Notes under the pieces: model-generated
Seen by the model: only the letters and a program-made list of their open reading frames with translations
What the model was told of the DNA's origin: nothing
The model's database searches: none
Program-made: the position numbers and the translations under genes
Assembly (NCBI GenBank): GCA_005879775.1
Contig: VBJX01000018.1
Span: 1 to 21,262, forward strand
DNA length: 21,262 nucleotides
From: Chloroflexota bacterium
GTDB lineage: Bacteria > Chloroflexota > Limnocylindria > QHBO01
Direction: 5' to 3'
Shown: piece by piece, positions 6,470 to 14,502 of the stretch
Layout of the letters: every line of letters begins with the position of its first letter
Numbering within the stretch: position 1 is the first letter of the stretch

Positions 6470-7786
6470 CTAGGAGACGTGCAACTCGCGAGCGAGCTCC
6501 AGCAGGCGCTCGCGCTCGTTCAGTGACGGGTCATCGATGGCGGCGTCGAGCAGCCTTGCCAGCAACCGGCCGATCTCCGGGCCGGGCGCGATTGCCAGCT
6601 CGGCGACCAGGTCGTCGCCGCGAATCGCCAGCTGTCCAGTGTCCAGCGGGCCGCTGGCGGCCACCGCTGCGGCGCGCGCGCGGAGCTCGTCGATCCCGCC
6701 GGAGGCGGGCTCGCCAGTGCCCGAGGCGGCGTTGTCGGCGGCGCGCAGCGCGAAAAGGTCGTCGAGCAGGTCGACGCCCACGCGGCGAACGAAGCGGCGC
6801 ACCGCGGCATCGGTCCAGCTCGGTCGGTAGGCGAACATGTGCAGCCTGATCAGCCGAGCGATCCGGCTGATCTCGGCGCGTGGCGATCGGAGGCGCTTCA
6901 GAACTCCTTCGGCCAGCTCGGCACCAGCGCTCTCATGACCGATGAAGTGGCCATCGGCCAGGGTTGTCGCCTTGCCCAGGTCATGGAGCAGGCCGGTCAA
7001 GCGGAGCGCGGGATCGCTGGCCGGCAGCACATCCGCGGTGCGCAGGGAGTGGTCGAGGGCGTCACCTTCCAGCCGCTTTGCCTGCGGCACTCCGCGCAGC
7101 GCCGCCAGCTCGGGCAGGAGCACCGTCAGCAGGCCGAGCCGCTCCATGAGGGCGAAGGCCAGCGATGGAGGCCGGGACCCGGCCAGGATGCGAAACAGCT
7201 CGTCGCGCACCCGCTCGCCGGAGAGCGTCCCCGCAGCCGCCGCGTGCTCGCGGATGGCCGCTTCCGTCGCCGGATCAATCTCGAGCTCGAAGCGGGTCGC
7301 GAAGCGGACCGCTCGCACGAGCCGCAGGGCGTCCTCCTCGAATCGGGCACTGGGATCGCCCACGGCGCGCAGGACCCGGCGCTCGATGTCCTGGCTGCCC
7401 CCAAACGGATCGACCAGCTTGCCCGTTCCGGTGGCGAGCTCCTCGGGAAGCCAGGCGACCGCGTTGATGGTGAAGTCCGGCCGTCGCTGGTCGCGGTAGG
7501 CACCCTCGAGCCGGAAGGTGGTCACCTCGACACCTCGAGCACCATCGGGGTCTCGCACGGTCACCGTCCCGAAGGGGTTTTCCCAGGTCGAGCCGGGAAA
7601 GAGCTCGGCGACGCGCTCCGGCGGCGCGGAGGTGGCCACGTCCCAGTCCGCCGGATCGTCGCCGTGAAGCAGGTCACGCACGCCGCCGCCGACCAGAGCG
7701 GCCTCCTCCCCGGCCTCGATCAGCCGGGCGAGTACGGTCCGTACCTGTTCGGGGAGGCGGATCCTGAGTGGATCGCCGTCGCGCAT
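6470..7786 (-). CDS. cca: CCA-adding tRNA nucleotidyltransferase / poly(A) polymerase family protein with HD domain
   Basis: The 438-residue class II polymerase-beta-type nucleotidyltransferase has LVGGGVRDLL (~31-40), the metal-binding DWD (~47-49), RRPDFTINAVAW, then the neck RFEEDALRLVRAVRFATRF. The C-terminal half has an HD phosphohydrolase signature (LTGLLHDLGKA…HESAG). It would add or repair the 3' CCA of tRNAs. ATG 7786 lies 5 nt after the HNH gene stop, so the two are one unit. The frame stays open for nearly 1 kb upstream, but only across the HNH gene, so the longer reading is rejected. Poly(A) polymerase activity cannot be excluded from sequence alone. Confidence 0.93.
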   Translation of the reverse strand: MRDGDPLRIRLPEQVRTVLARLIEAGEEAALVGGGVRDLLHGDDPADWDVATSAPPERVAELFPGSTWENPFGTVTVRDPDGARGVEVTTFRLEGAYRDQRRPDFTINAVAWLPEELATGTGKLVDPFGGSQDIERRVLRAVGDPSARFEEDALRLVRAVRFATRFELEIDPATEAAIREHAAAAGTLSGERVRDELFRILAGSRPPSLAFALMERLGLLTVLLPELAALRGVPQAKRLEGDALDHSLRTADVLPASDPALRLTGLLHDLGKATTLADGHFIGHESAGAELAEGVLKRLRSPRAEISRIARLIRLHMFAYRPSWTDAAVRRFVRRVGVDLLDDLFALRAADNAASGTGEPASGGIDELRARAAAVAASGPLDTGQLAIRGDDLVAELAIAPGPEIGRLLARLLDAAIDDPSLNERERLLELARELHVS

Positions 7787-7791
7787 CGGCG

Positions 7792-8325
7792 CTATGAGCG
7801 TTTGGCGCGCGAGTCGTCGAGGAAGAGGAAGGTCCGCCAGGGCTCGTTGCGGTCGTCGCTCAGGTAGGTGCCGAAGAGGTAGCGGACGTCGGCGCGCGGG
7901 GCACGCGGCTCGCGAAGCAGGTGCATGCGGGCCTCGGACAGGGTCTTGCTCCCCTTGCGGTGGTTGCACGCCCGGCAGGCGGCGACAAGGTTCTCCCACT
8001 CGTGGCGGCCGCCGCGATGCTTGGGCATCACGTGGTCGATGGTCAGGTCGCGGCTGATCGCTCCGCAGTACTGGCAGGCGTGCCCGTCGCGGGCGAAGAC
8101 CTCGCGCCGCGAAAGCTTGACCCGTGGCCGCGGCCGGCGGACCAGGTAGATGAGCCTGATGACCGATGGCGCCGGGATGGCGAGCGTGGGGGTATGGATC
8201 ACCTGGTGGTTGCGGGCGATCAGCTCGGCCTTGTCCGCTCCGAGCAGGTTGAAGGCGCGCCTGATGTCGCAGACGTTGAGGGGTTCGTAATTCTGGTTCA
8301 GGACCAGTACCGGTGCGTTGATCAT
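7792..8325 (-). CDS. HNH endonuclease family protein
   Basis: The 177-residue protein begins MINAPVLVLNQNYEPLNVC, typical of a widespread stand-alone HNH family. It carries a zinc-ribbon CxxC pair (CQYCG and CRAC) around the HNH core LTIDHVMPKHRGG…WENLV…CNHRKGS. These parts define a beta-beta-alpha-metal nuclease fold. The cellular role of this family is not established. No intron, intein, methylase or toxin partner is next to it; instead it is transcribed with the CCA-adding enzyme 5 nt downstream. Only a weak purine-rich GAGAGACGCGGA precedes ATG 8325. Confidence 0.88.
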   Translation of the reverse strand: MINAPVLVLNQNYEPLNVCDIRRAFNLLGADKAELIARNHQVIHTPTLAIPAPSVIRLIYLVRRPRPRVKLSRREVFARDGHACQYCGAISRDLTIDHVMPKHRGGRHEWENLVAACRACNHRKGSKTLSEARMHLLREPRAPRADVRYLFGTYLSDDRNEPWRTFLFLDDSRAKRS

Positions 8326-8345
8326 TCCGCGTCTCTCGTGCGCGG

Positions 8346-8351
8346 ATCATA
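8346..8351 (-). promoter_or_regulatory. -10 element TATGAT of the HNH/cca unit
   Basis: Minus-strand GCTATGAT lies 20 nt before ATG 8325. It forms one arm of a divergent pair with the pdxS promoter (8393-8421). No clear -35 is visible. Confidence 0.5.
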
Positions 8352-8392
8352 GCAACCGCGCGGCGGGGGGTCCGCCTGGCGGATCGGGCTCC

Positions 8393-8421
8393 TTGGGGCC
8401 CGATCAGGCCCCGAGTACAAT
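8393..8421 (+). promoter_or_regulatory. Promoter of the pdxS operon (TTGGGG - 17 nt - TACAAT)
   Basis: TTGGGG at 8393-8398 and TACAAT at 8416-8421 are separated by exactly 17 nt, the most complete sigma-70-like promoter in the window. Transcription would begin near 8428, downstream of GTG 8424, which argues for the pdxS start at ATG 8454. Confidence 0.6.
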
Positions 8422-8453
8422 GCGTGGCTGAGCACGGATCAGCGCGAGGCTGT

Positions 8454-9344
<891 letters not shown>

Positions 9345-9358
9345 GCGGAGGAAGACCG

Positions 9359-10018
9359 ATGCCACAGCCGGCCTCCGTACCGACGCTCGCCCCGCGGGCC
9401 GACCCGGGCACGCAGTCAAAGAGGCGCAGGATCGGGATCCTGGCCCTGCAGGGCGATTTCCGTGAGCACGCAAACGCTATCCGGGCGATCGACGCGGAGC
9501 CGGTGCTGGTGCGCCTCCCGCGTGACCTCGTCGGCATAGATGCGCTGATCCTTCCCGGCGGGGAGTCGACCACCATGCGCAAGCTCGTCGATCGCTACGG
9601 GCTGCGCGAGCCGATCGCGGCGCTGGCCCGGGGCGGCGCACCCGTCTTCGGCACCTGCGCCGGCATGATCCTGCTGGCGGATCGAATCACCGATGGCGAT
9701 GAGCCGGTCCTCCGCCTCCTGGACATCGCGGTGCAGCGCAACGGCTACGGGCGTCAGCTCGACTCCTTCGAGTCGGACGTGGAGATCCCCGAGCTGGGCG
9801 ACGAACCGCTCCACGGTGTCTTCATCCGGGCTCCGGTCGTCACCGATGCCGGACCCGAGGTCCAGGTGCTTGCCCGCGACCAGTCGGGGCGCCCGATCGC
9901 CGTCCGCCAGGGCAAGGTGCTGGCCACCGCCTTCCATCCGGAGCTGACCGATGACCGACGAATGCATCGGCTCCTCCTGGAGCTGATCGAGGCCGAGCGA
10001 GGAACGACCGGCCCATGA
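9359..10018 (+). CDS. pdxT: Pyridoxal 5'-phosphate synthase, glutaminase subunit PdxT
   Basis: This class I glutaminase of 219 residues supplies ammonia to PdxS. Motifs: ILALQGDF (~27-34), LILPGGES (~63-70), the nucleophile loop FGTCAGM (Cys ~100), and AFHPEL carrying the catalytic His and Glu. GCGGAGGAAG lies just before ATG 9359. There is a ~22-residue non-conserved extension ahead of the usual PdxT start (RRIGILALQG). Its stop overlaps the next start as ATGA, so translation of the acetyltransferase-like gene is coupled to it. Confidence 0.95.
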   Translation: MPQPASVPTLAPRADPGTQSKRRRIGILALQGDFREHANAIRAIDAEPVLVRLPRDLVGIDALILPGGESTTMRKLVDRYGLREPIAALARGGAPVFGTCAGMILLADRITDGDEPVLRLLDIAVQRNGYGRQLDSFESDVEIPELGDEPLHGVFIRAPVVTDAGPEVQVLARDQSGRPIAVRQGKVLATAFHPELTDDRRMHRLLLELIEAERGTTGP

Positions 10019-11076
10019 CCGACGTGGCGGGAGCGGTCCGCGCGGCGCGTCTCACCGATCGTCAATCGCTGGTCGAGCTCTCCCGCCGGGTGCACCTTTC
10101 CGCCGAGGGCTATCGGCGCTCGCTCGGCGTTCCCGCTCCATCGGCCACCCGTCCGCAGATCAGCCTGGCCACCTTCATGCCGTCCTGGCTGCCGCGCCGC
10201 TCGCCGTCGGTGCACCTCGTGGCCGAGTCGGACGGGGAGCTGGTGGGCAGCTGCCGCGCCATTGAGGAGCCCCGCCGCGACGACTGGGTGATCATCGAGC
10301 TGGACGCCGATGACTCGCCGATGGCCACCGAAGTGCGCTTCGCCCTCCTCAGCGCGCTCGTGGACGAGGGGGCCAAGCACGACGTCGCCCGCTTCCACGC
10401 CGCCTGCTCTGACGTGCCGGAGAACATGGAGCTCTTCGCCCAGCTCGGCTTCATGGCCTACGCCCAGGAGGAGATCTGGTACCGCCCGCCGCAGCCGGTC
10501 CGCGGGCCGCGTTCCTGGCTACGTGGCGCCATCCCTCGCGGATCCCACGGGCGCGATGGTGCCGAGCATGCGCCGGCCGAGGCCGCCAATCTGCAGGCGG
10601 TCGGCACTCCGGACGCATGGCACCTCTTCGACCTGTGGAGCCACACCACCCCGCCGGCCATCGCGCGGGTCGAGGGCTACGCGGCGGCAGACTGGGAGCC
10701 GGTCGGCCACGAGGGCGTGGTGCCCCGCAGCAGCCTCAACCCCCTGCTCCATTTCAACGCGGTCACTGCCTGGCTCCTGCCCGAAGGACAGCGCGCCGCG
10801 GGCTTCGCGCAGCACGGCGTGTGCAAGGAGGGACCGCACTACCTGCGCTTCCTGGTGCGAGACGGCACCGACGGCGCCGGTTTCCTGCGGGCCGTACTGG
10901 TGTCGATGGGCAGCGAGGCCGCCTCAGCAGGGATCCTCTCACCGGTGCGAACATACGAGTCGAGCGGCCTGCGCGCCGCTGAAGCCGCCGGGTTCGCATC
11001 GATCGGCAGGGTCACGACCCTTGTCCGTGAGGTCCGCGCCCGAGTCCGCCAGCCGGCCATGGTACCGGCGATCTGA
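10015..11076 (+). CDS. GNAT-like acetyltransferase, probably two tandem domains
   Basis: The 353-residue soluble protein overlaps pdxT by 4 nt (ATGA) and the R3H ATPase by 1 nt (TGATG). Residues ~5-160 look like a GNAT domain: VRAARLTDRQSLVELS at the start, HLVAESDGELVGSCRAIEE in the middle, and ENMELFAQLGFMAYAQEEIWY, the typical GNAT C-terminal pattern. The second half (~200-345) has a weaker similar rhythm, ending with SSGLRAAEAAGFASIG. The canonical acetyl-CoA loop (R/QxxGxG/A) is not clear in either half, so acetyl transfer is uncertain. The substrate is unknown. Operon position suggests coexpression with vitamin B6 synthesis, not necessarily a shared pathway. Confidence 0.65.
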   Translation: MTDVAGAVRAARLTDRQSLVELSRRVHLSAEGYRRSLGVPAPSATRPQISLATFMPSWLPRRSPSVHLVAESDGELVGSCRAIEEPRRDDWVIIELDADDSPMATEVRFALLSALVDEGAKHDVARFHAACSDVPENMELFAQLGFMAYAQEEIWYRPPQPVRGPRSWLRGAIPRGSHGRDGAEHAPAEAANLQAVGTPDAWHLFDLWSHTTPPAIARVEGYAAADWEPVGHEGVVPRSSLNPLLHFNAVTAWLLPEGQRAAGFAQHGVCKEGPHYLRFLVRDGTDGAGFLRAVLVSMGSEAASAGILSPVRTYESSGLRAAEAAGFASIGRVTTLVREVRARVRQPAMVPAI

Positions 11077-12893
11077 TGCCAACCCCGGGAGACGCACCCA
11101 ACCAGATGTCAAGACAAGCGACGACCGATGACCTGGACGCCCTGCTGACGGCGCTGCCGCCGGAGATCGTGGCGCGTCTTCGAACCTTCGCCACGCGATC
11201 GGACCTGCTCGAGGTGGTCCTCGACCTTGGACGACGTCCCGAGGCCCGCTTCACGCACGGCGAGGAGGAGCTCCTCGAGCGCGAGGTGACCGAGGCCGAT
11301 ATCGCTTACGTCATCGAGCATATCGGGGCGTTCGGGGACGACAACCGCGCCGGGATCGAGCGCACGCTGCATCGGATCAGTGCCATCCGCAACCGGGCCG
11401 GCAAGGTGGTGGGGCTCACCTGCCGCATCGGACGGGCGGTCTTTGGCACCATCGACATCATCCGCGACATGGCCGAGAGCGGGCAGAGCATCCTGCTGCT
11501 GGGGCGGCCCGGGATCGGCAAGACCACCATGCTGCGCGAGGTCGCGCGCGTCCTCGCCGATGACCTCGGCAAGCGGGTGATCGTGGTCGACACCAGCAAC
11601 GAGATCGCCGGGGACGGCGACATCCCGCACCCGGGGATCGGCGACGCACGGCGGATGCAGGTGCGAACCCCCACCGAGCAGCACGCGGTGATGATCGAGG
11701 GGGTCGAGAACCACATGCCCGAGGTGATCGTCATCGACGAGATCGGAACCGAGCTGGAGGCCGCCGCGGCCCGCACCATCGCCGAGCGGGGCGTGCAGCT
11801 GGTCGGCACCGCGCACGGCAACACGCTCGACAACCTGATGCTGAACCCAACGCTTTCCGACCTGATCGGCGGCATCCAGACCGTCACCCTGGGGGACGAG
11901 GAGGCCCGACGCCGCGGAACCCAGAAGACGGTCCTCGAGCGCAAGGCGCCACCGACCTTCGACGTGGTGGTCGAGATCGTCGAGCGCGACAACGTGATCG
12001 TCCATCGCAACGTGGCCGAGACGGTCGACGCCATCCTGCGCGGCCACATGGTGCCGCCCGAGTCGCGCTGGCGGGAGAAGGGCGAGGTGCGAGCCGCCAC
12101 GAAGTACGACTACAAGATCAGCGAGACGCCATCGGGCACGGCGGCCTTCGCAGCGCTCGAGCCGATGAGCTCGTTCGGGTCATACGGCCGGGGTCGCGGC
12201 GGAGGCGGCGCCATGGGCCTGCGGCCGCTTCCTGGGCGGGGCTTCACGCGCGACCCTGGTCGCGGCCAGCGCTCCCTTCCCGGCGAGCGGCTCAGCGGCG
12301 ACCGCTCCGAGCCGTCGGAGGCCTCCGATCCACGCCGCCACATCGAGGTGGCGCTGCGCGACTCGATCGTCGGCGAGGCGGAGGTGAGCGCCCCCAGCCG
12401 GCCGGCCATTGCCGGACGAGCGCATCGGCCGATCAGCCTCTTTGGCTTCGGCGTCAGCCGCAAGCGCCTCGAGCAATCGGTCCGCGAGCTGGGCGTGCCG
12501 GTCACCGTCGCCCGCGAGCTGGACGAGGCCGATGGCGTGGTCACCCTCCGCAACTACTACCGCCGCAAGCCGTCGGCGCTGCGCGACGCCGAGACGAGTG
12601 GGATCCCCATCTACGTGCTCAAGACCAACACGATCATGCAGATGGAGAACCTGCTCGCCAGCCTCTTCGACCTGGAGGCGGACCCGTCCGAGGCGGCGCT
12701 GCGCGAGACGGCGGAGGCGATCGGCCTGGTCGAGAGCAATGGTCGGCCGGTTGAGCTGGCCCCACAGAACGCGTACATCCGCCGCCTGCAGCACCAGATG
12801 GCCGAGCGCAGCAACCTGATGTCTCGATCGCGCGGCGCCGAGCCGAACCGTCGGGTCGAGCTCCTGCCCGACGAGGGGCGCGCGTGGCGGTAG
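11076..12893 (+). CDS. R3H-domain AAA ATPase (SpoIIIAA/Ycf45-like)
   Basis: The 605-residue protein has an N-terminal region (~15-120), then a P-loop ATPase like SpoIIIAA/Ycf45: Walker A GRPGIGKT (~143-150), VDTSNEIAGDG (~171-181), Walker B VIVIDE (~217-222) and GTAHG. Residues ~365-430 form a Gly/Arg/Ser/Pro-rich low-complexity linker with RG repeats. Next is a conserved C-terminal block (LFGFGVSRKRLEQ…ADGVVTLRNYY…IPIYVLKTNT) and a final R3H-type RRLQH single-stranded nucleic acid-binding signature. A nucleic acid-linked ATPase is expected; the biological role is not established. The start ATG 11076 is coupled to the previous stop; ATG 11106 (codon 11) is a plausible alternative. tmk follows 4 nt after its stop. 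Confidence 0.85.
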   Translation: MPTPGDAPNQMSRQATTDDLDALLTALPPEIVARLRTFATRSDLLEVVLDLGRRPEARFTHGEEELLEREVTEADIAYVIEHIGAFGDDNRAGIERTLHRISAIRNRAGKVVGLTCRIGRAVFGTIDIIRDMAESGQSILLLGRPGIGKTTMLREVARVLADDLGKRVIVVDTSNEIAGDGDIPHPGIGDARRMQVRTPTEQHAVMIEGVENHMPEVIVIDEIGTELEAAAARTIAERGVQLVGTAHGNTLDNLMLNPTLSDLIGGIQTVTLGDEEARRRGTQKTVLERKAPPTFDVVVEIVERDNVIVHRNVAETVDAILRGHMVPPESRWREKGEVRAATKYDYKISETPSGTAAFAALEPMSSFGSYGRGRGGGGAMGLRPLPGRGFTRDPGRGQRSLPGERLSGDRSEPSEASDPRRHIEVALRDSIVGEAEVSAPSRPAIAGRAHRPISLFGFGVSRKRLEQSVRELGVPVTVARELDEADGVVTLRNYYRRKPSALRDAETSGIPIYVLKTNTIMQMENLLASLFDLEADPSEAALRETAEAIGLVESNGRPVELAPQNAYIRRLQHQMAERSNLMSRSRGAEPNRRVELLPDEGRAWR

Positions 12894-12897
12894 TCCG

Positions 12898-13545
12898 GTG
12901 AGCGAGCCGCCACGCCGCGGCCGGTTCATCACCCTGGAGGGACCCGACGGGAGCGGCAAGACGACCGCCGCACGCCACCTGGCCGAGTGGCTGCGATCTC
13001 GAGGCGAGTCGGTGGTGCTGACCGGCGAGCCGGGCGGGACGCCGCTGGGGGACGAGGTGCGTCGCCTGGTCCTGCACGAGCGCAGCGTCTCCGACGACCT
13101 CGATCCGCGCGCCGATGCCCTCCTCTTCGCCGCAGCGCGCGCCCAGCACACCGCCCGCGTCATCCAGCCGGCCCTCGAGCGCGGGGAGCACGTCGTGTGC
13201 GCGCGCTACCTGGACTCGTCGCTTGCCTACCAGGGAGCCGCCTACGGGATCGACGCCGATGCGATCCGGACTCTGCAGCGGTTCGCCACCTACGACCTGC
13301 TTCCCGACCTGACGATCCTGATCGACGTGCCGGTCGAGGTGGGCCTCGGCCGCAAACGGCACGGCGAGTGGAACCGCTTCGAGGACGCCGAGGGAGTCGC
13401 CTTCTTCGAGAAGGTGCGCAAGGCGTACCTCGACCTGGCCGCAGCCGAGCCAGAACGTTATCGAGTGGTCGCCGGGTCGGGCAGCGTGGCCGATGCCGAT
13501 GCCCTGATTCGCGACCTCGTGGAACCGGTCGTCTTCGGGCGCTGA
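12898..13545 (+). CDS. tmk: Thymidylate kinase
   Basis: The 215-residue kinase phosphorylates dTMP to dTDP for dTTP supply. Visible are the P-loop EGPDGSGKT (~14-22), TGEPGGTPLGDEVR, LLFAAARAQH and LDSSLAYQG, followed by RKRHGEWNRFE, the usual substrate and lid segments. The DRY/DRH motif reads CARYLDSS, so the Asp is replaced by Ala102 while the Arg remains; this is unusual for an active Tmk. The start is GTG 12898, 4 nt after the R3H ATPase stop, preceded by GGCGGTAG. The DarA-like gene lies ~600 bp downstream, echoing the Firmicutes tmk-darA neighbourhood. Confidence 0.94.
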   Translation: MSEPPRRGRFITLEGPDGSGKTTAARHLAEWLRSRGESVVLTGEPGGTPLGDEVRRLVLHERSVSDDLDPRADALLFAAARAQHTARVIQPALERGEHVVCARYLDSSLAYQGAAYGIDADAIRTLQRFATYDLLPDLTILIDVPVEVGLGRKRHGEWNRFEDAEGVAFFEKVRKAYLDLAAAEPERYRVVAGSGSVADADALIRDLVEPVVFGR

Positions 13546-13568
13546 CGGCATGGGGACCTGCGCGCACG

Positions 13569-13587
13569 GCCCTCGATCAGGGAGGGC
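13569..13587 (+). terminator. Small hairpin after tmk
   Basis: GCCCTC and GAGGGC form a perfect 6-bp stem with a 7-nt loop, 23 nt after the tmk stop. No T-run follows, so it would be a weak terminator at best. It overlaps the place where the -35 of the next promoter would lie. Confidence 0.25.
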
Positions 13588-13595
13588 GACGCTCC

Positions 13596-13601
13596 TATAC
13601 T
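13596..13601 (+). promoter_or_regulatory. -10 element TATACT before the membrane-protein gene
   Basis: CCTATACT stands out in very GC-rich DNA and differs from TATAAT at one base. It would give a leader of ~70 nt to ATG 13677. The candidate -35 area (13573-13578) has poor consensus. Confidence 0.5.
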
Positions 13602-13676
13602 CGCGCTGAGGCCCGCGCGACCTCACAAGGCGCCGCGGAGATGGTGCCGGCCGCGCGGCGGGAGAGCGGAGTGACT

Positions 13677-14063
13677 ATGCAGCGCCCAACGGGCATCACC
13701 ATCCTTGCCGTGCTGGCGGCCATCGGCGGCGTGCTGGCCATCCTCGGCGGTCTGGCACTGCTGACGGTGGGAGCCGTGGCATCGGCCGCCTACGCCCTCG
13801 GCGGCGTAGTCGCGATCATCGGGCTCATCGTGCTGGTAATCGGCGTCCTCGATCTGGTCGTGGCCTACGGTTTCTGGGGCCTCAAGCCATGGGCCTGGAC
13901 GCTCGGCGTCGGCCTGCAGATCGCCGGGATCGTCCTGAACATCGTGGAGTACATCAATAACAGCGCCAACCTGAGCGGCACGATCATCTCGATCCTGATC
14001 GCGGCAGCGATCCTGTACTACCTGTACCAGCCGAACGTGAAGGCTGCCTTCGGGCGCGCCTGA
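13677..14063 (+). CDS. Small integral membrane protein of unknown function
   Basis: The 128-residue product is very hydrophobic, with about four membrane spans: ITILAVLAAIGGVLAILGGL (~7-26), a Gly/Val/Ile-rich second span (~42-63), WTLGVGLQIAGIVLNIVEY (third) and a last segment ending in AAAILYYLYQP. The first helix is reached after only a few residues, with no cleavable signal. I do not recognise a catalytic motif. ATG 13677 follows GGAGAGCGGAG; GTG 13671, two codons upstream, is an alternative. It has its own -10 element and is followed by a strong hairpin, so it may be transcribed alone between tmk and the DarA-like gene. Confidence 0.75.
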   Translation: MQRPTGITILAVLAAIGGVLAILGGLALLTVGAVASAAYALGGVVAIIGLIVLVIGVLDLVVAYGFWGLKPWAWTLGVGLQIAGIVLNIVEYINNSANLSGTIISILIAAAILYYLYQPNVKAAFGRA

Positions 14064-14079
14064 GCCGCCTGATGGGCAG

Positions 14080-14106
14080 GGCGGAGCGCCGGCGCAGCGC
14101 TCCGCC
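14080..14106 (+). terminator. GC-rich hairpin with perfect 10-bp stem
   Basis: GGCGGAGCGC (14080-14089) and GCGCTCCGCC (14097-14106) are exact reverse complements around a 7-nt loop. It lies 17 nt after the membrane-protein stop and 43 nt before the DarA-like start. No T-tract follows, so it may be a factor-aided terminator, an mRNA 3'-end stabiliser or an attenuator for the downstream gene. Confidence 0.45.
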
Positions 14107-14148
14107 GGGCCATCTCAAGCGCGGGCCGGAGGCCGGGAGCCACCTCGC

Positions 14149-14478
14149 ATGAAGCTCATCACTGCCATCGTGCACAGCGAGGACGCTGGGAACCTGGTCG
14201 ATGCACTCCTGGAGCGCGAGTTCCGGGCCACCCGGCTGCAGTCGTCGGGTGGCTTCCTCAAGCAGGGAAATGCCACCATCCTGGTGGGAGTCGAGGACGA
14301 CCAGGTGGATGCCGTCCTGGAGATCATCAGCGCCAACTGCCATGCTCGCCGGCAGTTCGTCAATCCGATGCCGCCGATCATGGAGCCGGGCGAGTTCTAC
14401 ATGCCCTACCCGGTCGAGGTGGAGGTCGGCGGCGCCACGGTCTTCGTCCTCCCGGTCGAGCGCTTCGAGCGGCTTTAG
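14149..14478 (+). CDS. darA: Cyclic-di-AMP receptor, P-II-like (DarA/PstA family)
   Basis: The 109-residue protein matches the DarA/PstA (YaaQ, DUF970) family throughout: MKLITAIVHSEDA at the start, FRATRLQSSGGFLKQGNATILVGVED in the nucleotide-binding T- and B-loop area, and a C-terminus VEVEVGGATVFVLPVERFE nearly identical to family consensus. Known members are trimers that bind c-di-AMP between subunits and relay it to unidentified partners. GGAGGCCGGGAG lies upstream of ATG 14149. In Bacillus the homologue sits right after tmk and before holB; here tmk is upstream but a membrane-protein gene intervenes, and no holB follows. Confidence 0.92.
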   Translation: MKLITAIVHSEDAGNLVDALLEREFRATRLQSSGGFLKQGNATILVGVEDDQVDAVLEIISANCHARRQFVNPMPPIMEPGEFYMPYPVEVEVGGATVFVLPVERFERL

Positions 14479-14502
14479 GCCCTCGCGCAGCACCTGACGC
14501 CG

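Noticed and set aside
12987..13676. Upstream extension of the small membrane protein over tmk
   Set aside because: The extra part is tmk read out of frame; a -10 element and ribosome site lie just before ATG 13677.
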